This document shows, piece after piece, positions 9,101-11,375 of a stretch of 11,375 nt of DNA; positions within the stretch are counted from its first letter, which is position 1, and each line of letters opens with the position of its first letter. Where the stretch lies: assembly GCA_004335635.1 (NCBI GenBank), contig QAXH01004235.1:3975-15349 (forward strand). The letters run 5' to 3'. The notes under the pieces were generated by a model, which was not told where the DNA came from, made no database searches, and saw nothing but the letters and a program-made list of their open reading frames with translations. Source of the stretch: Chloromonas sp. AAM2. Taxonomy: Eukaryota > Chlorophyta > Chlorophyceae > Chlamydomonadales > Chlamydomonadaceae. Position numbers and translations under genes: made by a program.

Positions 9101-11375
9101 GCAGGAACGGTACAGCGGTTTCTTTGTCCGTTTTCTCTGCGTGCGTCGGATTGAGGTCGGGCAGGGGCTGGGAGGCCGCTTTGCTGTGCAAGTGACTGCT
9201 GCTGATGGATTGCGGGAAGGGAGTGGTGCCTGTGGCTGACGGCAAAGAGGGGCGTAGCCTGATGCCTGCACTGTTTGAGTCAATGGCGTTGTGTTGTTGC
9301 CCCTGGCCTGTGCTAGTCTCTGTGCCTAGCGAGATGCCAGAGGCTGCTGCACTGCTGCTGTTTCTCTCAGTAGCAGTGTACCAAGAGCCTGGGCCGGCCA
9401 GACTACCCGCAGAGCCCAGTGACCCAGCCGACAACCCGCCACCGGCTGCATCCTGCGGTGATTGCGACCGGGAAGGCAACTGCGTGTTATTCAAGACAGT
9501 GCCGTCACCCGCCGTCCCAGCAACAAACTGTGGATTGTCAGCAGTGTCCACAGGCTGTGGGTTGTCGGGTGCAGCAGGCGGGCTTGCGCTTGAGACTGCT
9601 GTGGCCTGACCATGCAATGCCTGGGTTTGCGTGAAGGGCTGTAAAACAAGGGGCGTGTCCGGGGTGTTGATAAGAACGGGCCCGATGAGGATTTCTACAC
9701 TGGGTGGGGCTGGAGCAGCGGGCGGTGGCTGGTTGAGGGAGGATTGTCTTCTGCTGAAGGAGGTCCAGGCTGGCGAAAGATTGGTTGCAGGTCTTGATGG
9801 GTCCGGTGTCGGTGTTGGGGTGCCTTGTGTCTGCTGGGCTGCTTCCAGCCGAATGATGGCACCTTGCAATTCCACATGCAGCTGCAGGCAACCAGGGCGA
9901 AAAGGGTCAGTTAGCATGCCATACGGTGGTCGCCGGTGCGGTTGCATTCAGCAAGCAACGTGAGCAGTGACAAAATCAACAGGCAATATCCAAATCCCCC
10001 AGGCAATATCCAAATTTTCATAGGCAATATCCCCTTACATCTCAACATGACGTTTCTGTGCAACAATGACTCAACCGGCGGGCAGGTTGTTGAAGCTGTA
10101 GCTCACCCTGTGCCGCGGCAGACCCAGACAGTTGGCTGGTGATGAAAACAAATGCATTTGCACTGCCCCGAGCAGCGCAGCTGACATGAAGAGCTGGAGT
10201 CACGATGGTCATGACAGTTGAGTTCAGCTGCAGCATGGTAGGGCCATCCGCAACCAGTTCAAGCTCCTCACCTTCAATCCTGTAGGCTTGCCCTGCAGGT
10301 GCCGCGCCTTGGCCACTGTTTGGGCGTGTGTCGAAGGCAACTCACACATGGTGCGCTGCATAGCTTCCTCCAGTGTGCCAGACACCTGGAATAGCACAGT
10401 CAGGAAAGTCAAGATCTTTGTTAGCGGTTGCTAACACAACGTAGTTTCAGTAAAATTGGGTAAACTGTTAACTAGGGGCTAGCTTTAATGCCCACCTTTA
10501 GAAAGAGCAGATCTTGTTATGTTTTTGTAGGCATGACATGACCACTCGTGACCAGGCAAACAATGCATACACATGAGAGCATTACCACCTTGATGTTTGT
10601 CAGGGCTTTGCCCAGCGTAGCGAAGAAGCAGGGCTTGTACAGCACCACCAGCGGAAGCACTGTCACGCTGACTTGTGACAACGCCCCTGCAGCACCGACC
10701 CCTGCTGTACCGTAGACAGCACGGCCTGGATCGGCATCTGCATGGACGTTACTGGTGCCATTAGCGGGGGCAGTGAAGCGCATCACAATGGCAGGTGCAG
10801 CCCGGGCGTTGCTGCCAGCTGCCGCTGTGTCCAGTTCGTCCACAGGCGCATGCCTGGGCGCTCCCATGAATGGGCGCCTGTTGTTAGTCTCGCGTGGTGT
10901 CACACCTACGATAAACGTTTTTGGGGGCGCTGGGCAGAATTCACCATTCAAGTCACGGCTAAGCGAGACATGCTACTTGCTCAGATGCGTAGTTGATGCT
11001 TGCCCTCTGCTCCGCTTGCGACAATACAAAAGGCGATACAGAACCACACACCACACACACGCACGCAGACGCCCGTGCACCCACACGCACCCACACATGC
11101 AGCCGCACGCACACACACCTGCTGTGCGTTGGGAAGGGTCCTCGATCCCACCAGCATGCCAACTGAGACCATCTATCGCAGCCGATGGGGTTCGGACACG
11201 TGCCATGCTGTGTGATGGCGCCCTTGCTAAATTGACAGCAGACCGAGGGGTAGCTTGGGGCAAGGGCTGCACCTGGGGTACGGACAGGCTGCGCGAGATA
11301 TCCCCACGGGAAAGGCGGGCGCTGCGGGGCGGGCTCGTCGGCCCCGCACCCCGCGGCCCTGCCCGGTGGCCCGCA
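46..11375 (-). CDS. VPS13: VPS13-like bridge-like lipid-transfer protein, split gene, partial at both ends
   Basis: This is the gene-level entry for the exons listed below. Joined in order, they give about 2,850 residues with no start or stop codon inside the window. VPS13 proteins form a long hydrophobic groove of repeated beta-sheet (RBG) modules that moves phospholipids between organelles. Sequence support is the motif order PLVVLYKP, then amphipathic 'L-h-h-h' strand repeats, then WEPLVDPW continuing into VAYELW, then WLRNVLGMPLEF; this is the order expected for VPS13 from the extended chorein region to the start of the VAB domain. The N-terminal chorein domain and the C-terminal DH-like/PH region would lie beyond 11375 and below 1. 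Compared with animal or yeast VPS13, the protein is swollen by Q/P/S/T/A-rich insertions. Family assignment is from motif memory, not a search. Other bridge-like proteins (ATG2, BLTP1, BLTP2/SABRE) fit less well because they lack the EPL-[IV]-[DE]-PW block. Confidence 0.8.
173..584 (-). other. Probable GC-AG intron, 412 nt
   Basis: The sense strand reads GACAG|GCAAGC at 585/584 and TTTGTTGCCCGCAG at 173. The extended match of the donor (AG|GCAAG) is what functional GC donors normally show. Phases agree (two bases left, one base taken), giving ISDR then APALSPLLMH. I see no gene or repeat inside it. Confidence 0.65.
585..1153 (-). CDS. VPS13-like exon entering the VAB region (VAYELW ... WLRNVLGMPLEF)
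   Basis: Acceptor GACTTGCAG at 1154, phase 0. It begins VAYELWQPLPGKQPLG, the usual 'hxYEL' continuation of the EPLhEPW block, then HHLVATAHKVLQLTAGPAAM and KAERLAQQLQ, like the VPS13 stretch 'hVxhxhxxxLxhNhTxxhhxxL'. A Q7 run and a His/Met/Pro/Gln-rich linker of roughly 100 residues follow, then LASFWLRNVLGMPLEFCISD. The last block matches the 'YWLRNxTGhPLxFW' opening of the Vps13 adaptor-binding (VAB/SHR-BD) region, which recruits organelle adaptors. The end at 585 uses GACAG|GCAAGC, a GC donor. It leaves two bases, which is exactly the phase the next exon needs. Reading on past it reaches a stop about 100 nt later. Confidence 0.82.
905..925 (-). repeat. CAG trinucleotide tract encoding Gln7
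   Basis: Seven uninterrupted CAG codons in the sense strand, flanked by ACA and ATG, encode GTQQQQQQQMP. The tract sits in the linker between the last RBG strands and the VAB region, and is a likely site of length variation between strains. Confidence 0.95.
1154..1687 (-). other. Intron, 534 nt, nearly half filled by a 32-bp splice-donor array
   Basis: Donor CAC|GTGAGT and acceptor GACTTGCAG, both phase 0. Splicing joins WEPLVDPWSMH to VAYELW, which reconstructs the family block, so the boundaries are well supported. The donor side is a tandem array (see the repeat entry). The remainder, 1154-1434, shows no gene or structure I can name. Confidence 0.85.
1435..1709 (-). repeat. 32-bp tandem array containing copies of the exon end and 5' splice site
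   Basis: Units start at 1435, 1467, 1499, 1531, 1563, 1595, 1627 and 1659, exactly 32 bp apart, with a ninth partial copy (1691-1709) inside the exon. Seven units vary only at C/T positions; the unit farthest from the exon (1435) is more diverged. In the sense orientation each unit reads CACGTGAGTGTATGGTCGAA then CCTTGGAGCATG, so it contains both the last ~20 exon bases (GTCGA-CC-TGGAGCATGCAC) and the GTGAGT donor. The farthest unit carries GTAAGT instead. Confidence 0.97.
1688..2025 (-). CDS. VPS13-like exon with the WEPLVDPW signature
   Basis: A 338-nt exon: two bases of a split codon and 112 full codons, ending CAC|GTGAGT at 1688/1687 in phase 0. It begins QYSLHVDQVAVLLSTEAHHS, then VVPLFEAVVTDLSFKLQ, matching the VPS13 pattern 'hxhxxhxhhLxDDxxxxxPLhxhxhxxhxhxh'. 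After an Ala/Gly/His-rich loop it ends VGLQAEVFNVDKMGWEPLVD followed by PWSMH. 'YxN...WEPLhEPW' is one of the most characteristic VPS13 blocks, found shortly before the VAB domain, and here it is nearly canonical. The intron behind it consists largely of tandem copies of this exon's last bases plus the donor. Confidence 0.88.
2026..2284 (-). other. Intron, 259 nt
   Basis: Donor AACG|GTGTGT and acceptor TTTGTTTGCTGCAG, with a clear pyrimidine-rich run before the acceptor. Both sides are phase 1. Apart from a doubled TTAGTTTGGT-like phrase near 2162-2180, nothing stands out. Confidence 0.7.
2285..4487 (-). CDS. VPS13-like 2.2-kb exon with acidic phospho-FFAT-like motif
   Basis: This exon has 734 codons plus one base, from TGCTGCAG|GCAGGT (phase 0) to AACG|GTGTGT (phase 1), consistent with both neighbours. 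Order: AGQVARLSRGDTLYTSF; a Gly/Asp-rich acidic stretch containing DDLDFYSLSD (about residues 52-64), which resembles a phospho-FFAT motif; an acidic stretch DSGADSDGVESEYGERPG; hydrophobic segments VTPVVLLLLVGHL, SLHVACATLPILVSAS and MRVHVYVAPHALL; a Ser/Asp cluster; then LRVALEVHVDAASDGLREIG, LPAVTLSVGQLALQ, ARVHVDAAGAVWSA and MQQVHLGDVSVYAAM. The 'hxVHVDA' strands repeat twice, like VPS13 RBG modules. It ends in a Q/G-rich stretch and NPFQALPN, which joins GQYSLHV of the next exon. VVLLLLVGHL is too short and isolated for me to call it a membrane segment. Confidence 0.75.
4488..4830 (-). other. Intron, 343 nt, with CATG-rich repeats
   Basis: Donor GTAAGG directly after CACCAG, and acceptor CATGTGCTGCAG at 4488. 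Both flanks are phase 0. The donor-proximal part holds a two-copy 27-bp repeat (4771-4824), and the acceptor-proximal part holds several CATGACATGAC-type runs. I see no open frame or RNA gene in it that I can support. Confidence 0.75.
4771..4824 (-). repeat. Two-copy 27-bp tandem repeat
   Basis: Copies at 4771-4797 and 4798-4824 both begin CATGACCATGTGACGGCT on the plus strand and differ at three positions in their tails. The pair ends just six bases from the first base of this intron's donor. Confidence 0.9.
4831..4982 (-). CDS. VPS13-like small exon, Pro/Arg/Ser-rich linker
   Basis: A 152-nt exon with acceptor GATGTGTTGCAG at 4983 and a strong donor CACCAG|GTAAGG at 4831/4830. Two bases complete the preceding split codon and the end is phase 0, which fits the next acceptor. 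The peptide begins LLDPGTPSTSQPRATRPW and ends IGSRASLMHQ. It is rich in Pro, Arg and Ser and much more GC-rich than the introns on either side. I see no fold signature, so it is probably a flexible, basic linker between groove segments. Confidence 0.75.
4983..5196 (-). other. Intron, 214 nt
   Basis: Donor CAAG|GTGCGG and acceptor TTTGATGTGTTGCAG, with both flanks phase 1. It contains a doubled ACTTCTGT-TAC phrase near 5021-5043 and CATG-rich text, but nothing I can name. Confidence 0.7.
5197..5307 (-). CDS. VPS13-like small exon (GGGSETTLSRFFSTAAS)
   Basis: A 111-nt exon between a TGTCGCAG acceptor and a TTGCAAG|GTGCGG donor. It starts with two bases and ends with one base of split codons, matching both neighbours exactly. 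The peptide includes SETTLSRFFSTAASLPMQ and ends YTTNNDLQ. It is Ser/Thr-rich and likely disordered, with no motif that assigns a role. Support is splice consensus and phase agreement on both sides rather than homology. Confidence 0.7.
5308..5647 (-). other. Intron, 340 nt
   Basis: Donor GCAG|GTGAGG at 5648/5647 and acceptor CATGTCGCAG at 5308. Both flanks are phase 1, so splicing keeps the frame. The intron is less GC-rich than the exons. A 62-codon minus-strand open stretch inside it (5397-5585) has no family resemblance and is not needed for phase. I see no repeat, RNA or other element here. Confidence 0.75.
5648..9881 (-). CDS. VPS13-like giant exon: RBG groove core with low-complexity insertions
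   Basis: About 4.2 kb, 1,411 codons with no stop, from TTGCCTGCAG|CTGCAT to GACGCAG|GTGAGG. Strand-like segments recur between disordered stretches (approximate exon residues): LHVELQGAIIRLEA 1-14; SVEILIGPVLINTPD about 60-75; FTHLSLHVASIHVLFSTG about 260; LPQTQLQLQLDGLDDVVLRS then FSTTLEVLL about 330-365, like the VPS13 pattern 'LPxhxhxLSDxxLxxLhxLh'; VQLKLCTVCITLIED about 600; FALCEVELSM then DLERVQIHTL about 645-685; LISVEYKHVAYA then CNQLSVLLQGVSMGA about 795-850, like 'LhxhxYxx...hxVxhxxLxVhL'; YSLDLDLPMVHVSL about 1095; GVRLGLFKCWWEACP about 1190; NGLQLSVLQSFAHF about 1335. The linkers are P/S/T/Q/A-rich and contain a T8 run. Inferred role: the wall of the lipid-conducting groove with long loops on its outside. 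Cryptic internal introns cannot be ruled out. The 5' boundary could instead be 9862. Confidence 0.8.
6633..6656 (-). repeat. Trinucleotide tract encoding Thr8
   Basis: Eight consecutive ACC/ACT codons on the minus strand, preceded by alternating Thr/His codons, lie in the giant VPS13-like exon. It falls in a linker between predicted beta strands, so it is probably a length-variable disordered spacer. Confidence 0.9.
9882..10106 (-). other. Intron with a short 20-bp tandem repeat
   Basis: It starts GTGAGC and ends GTTGCCTGCAG. A branch-point-like GCTAAC lies about 30 nt before the acceptor, followed by a pyrimidine-rich run. It carries the three AGGCAATATCC repeats listed separately. The acceptor side gives a phase conflict with the preceding exon. 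Confidence 0.6.
9981..10040 (-). repeat. Three-copy ~20-bp tandem repeat (AGGCAATATCC core)
   Basis: Copies begin at 9981, 10001 and 10022 on the plus strand. All share AGGCAATATCC, and the first two share AGGCAATATCCAAAT; the tails then diverge. The repeat lies wholly within an intron of the VPS13-like gene and encodes nothing I can recognise. Confidence 0.85.
10107..10227 (-). CDS. VPS13-like exon, RBG strand pair LNSTVMTIVTPALHV
   Basis: Forty codons plus one base, ending ACAGG|GTGAGC at 10107/10106. The peptide contains LNSTVMTIVTPALHV and then ANAFVFITSQLSG. This two-strand pattern, a 'xAPxIhVP'-like strand followed after a short loop by a hydrophobic strand, is what VPS13 shows as 'APLIIVP...VLLLDLG'. 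The frame is open upstream past 10227 as well (through IEGEELELVADG), so the 5' boundary is provisional. The end phase (one base left over) does not match the best acceptor of the next exon, as described in the findings. Confidence 0.55.
10228..10271 (-). other. Candidate 44-nt intron
   Basis: The segment begins GTGAGG and ends ATGCTGCAG on the minus strand, both good splice consensus. It is 44 nt long, so retaining it shifts the frame. Removing it joins TGLK to LNSTVMTIVTPALHV in phase 0, which resembles the VPS13 strand 'LDLxhxhxAPxIhVP'. It is shorter than typical algal nuclear introns, so it needs transcript support. Confidence 0.4.
10272..10385 (-). CDS. VPS13-like exon, helical linker after the PLVVLYKP block
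   Basis: The acceptor TATTCCAG ends at 10386 and the exon begins in phase 0, matching the end of the preceding exon. It has 38 codons starting VSGTLEEAMQRTM and containing AQTVAKARHLQG, then ends at AAG|GTGAGG at 10272/10271. In VPS13 the PLE strand is followed by a short helical segment of charged and Ala residues before the next beta strand, and this exon occupies that place. The 3' boundary depends on a very short candidate intron (10228-10271). Without it, the frame runs into a stop shortly after. A second frame is open across the latter half and reads straight into the next exon, so where the frames join is uncertain. Confidence 0.55.
10386..10588 (-). other. Intron, 203 nt
   Basis: Donor AAG|GTGGTA (or GTAATG three bases later) and acceptor GTGCTATTCCAG, both phase 0. 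The interior is comparatively AT-rich, including TTTACCCAATTTTAC-type stretches, in contrast with the GC-rich exons. No other feature is visible. Confidence 0.65.
10589..10929 (-). CDS. VPS13-like exon with the PLVVLYKP block
   Basis: The acceptor is TTCTGCCCAG at 10930. The exon starts with two bases of a split codon, matching the single base left by the upstream exon, and ends AAG|GTGGTA at 10589/10588 in phase 0 (a donor 3 nt later is equally possible). It encodes 113 full codons. The first half, including GVTPRETNNRR, is loop-like. The second half has PAIVMRFTAPANG and then SQVSVTVLPLVVLYKPCFF. In VPS13 proteins the strand 'V-x-PLE-h-hYN/D' sits just after a strand of the type 'PLFSIxFE', and both elements are present here in that order. 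I infer it forms part of the extended chorein/RBG groove. An alternative acceptor at 10973 would lengthen the exon by 43 nt but does not fit the phase. Confidence 0.7.
11041..11118 (-). repeat. GT-rich simple-sequence tract starting at a 5' splice site
   Basis: The sense strand of the 189-nt intron 10930-11118 opens with GTGTGTGTGCGTGCGG and stays almost purely G/T/C with GTG and GCGT steps for about 75 nt. The 5' splice site is the first GT of this run. Alternating purine-pyrimidine sequence of this kind can adopt left-handed DNA; that is general knowledge, not shown here. Confidence 0.85.
11119..11375 (-). CDS. VPS13-like gene, 5'-most visible exon (partial)
   Basis: This open stretch reads to the window edge and ends in a CAG|GTGTGT donor at 11119/11118, leaving one base of a split codon, which fits the next exon. 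The chosen frame includes RGDISRSLSVPQVQ and ends near IEDPSQRTA. It is rich in Ser, Pro, Ala and Arg and carries no family motif I recognise, so it is probably a disordered insertion between RBG strands. A second frame is also open across this stretch, so the frame rests mainly on phase agreement at the donor. The part nearest the edge is very GC-rich. This is the least certain exon of the gene. Confidence 0.45.

Noticed and set aside
10036..10075. A 17-nt microexon between TTGCACAG and GTAAGG that could fix the phase conflict
   Set aside because: It has the right length modulo 3 but introduces an in-frame TGA when joined to the upstream exon.

Overview
The window looks like nuclear DNA of an intron-rich, GC-rich eukaryote, most likely a chlorophyte green alga of the Chlamydomonas/Volvox/Scenedesmus kind. 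The grounds are introns that mostly start GTGAG or GTRNG and end TGCAG, long A/Q/P/S/T-rich insertions in coding sequence, many short tandem repeats, and no bacterial signals such as ribosome binding sites or operons. The lineage is inferred; no marker gene is present.

I read almost the whole window as the middle of one very large minus-strand gene that runs off both ends. I recognise it as VPS13-like, a bridge-like lipid-transfer protein that carries glycerophospholipids between membranes at contact sites. The clearest family signatures appear after splicing. They are a WEPLVDPW block continuing into VAYELW across one intron, a WLRNVLGMPLEF block typical of the start of the Vps13 adaptor-binding (VAB) region, and a VTVLPLVVLYKP block resembling the 'PLEIIYNP' strand near the start of the extended chorein region. 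They occur in the order expected for VPS13.

Layout in transcription order (right to left): exon >11375-11119; exon 10929-10589 (PLVVLYKP block); exon 10385-10272; a candidate 44-nt intron; exon 10227-10107; a giant exon of about 4.2 kb, 9881-5648; two small exons 5307-5197 and 4982-4831; a 2.2-kb exon 4487-2285; exon 2025-1688 (WEPLVDPW); exon 1153-585 (VAYELW, a Q7 tract, WLRNVLGMPLEF); exon 172-46; and the start of another intron at 45. Reading phase agrees at every junction I could check except the start of the giant exon, where it conflicts. About 8.57 kb, or about 2,850 residues, is coding. The N-terminal chorein domain and the C-terminal DH-like/PH end are outside the window.

The most interesting structure is in the introns. 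The intron after 1688 is filled by a 32-bp tandem array whose unit is a copy of the exon end plus its 5' splice site, giving eight evenly spaced copies of the donor. At the left edge a second exon-intron junction is duplicated with a 49-bp period. A third intron starts inside a GT-rich tract. Other points are a probable GC-AG intron, a possible 44-nt intron, a phospho-FFAT-like motif (possible VAP/ER tether), and a protein heavily expanded with low-complexity loops. I see no RNA gene, transposon coding region, CRISPR array or second gene.
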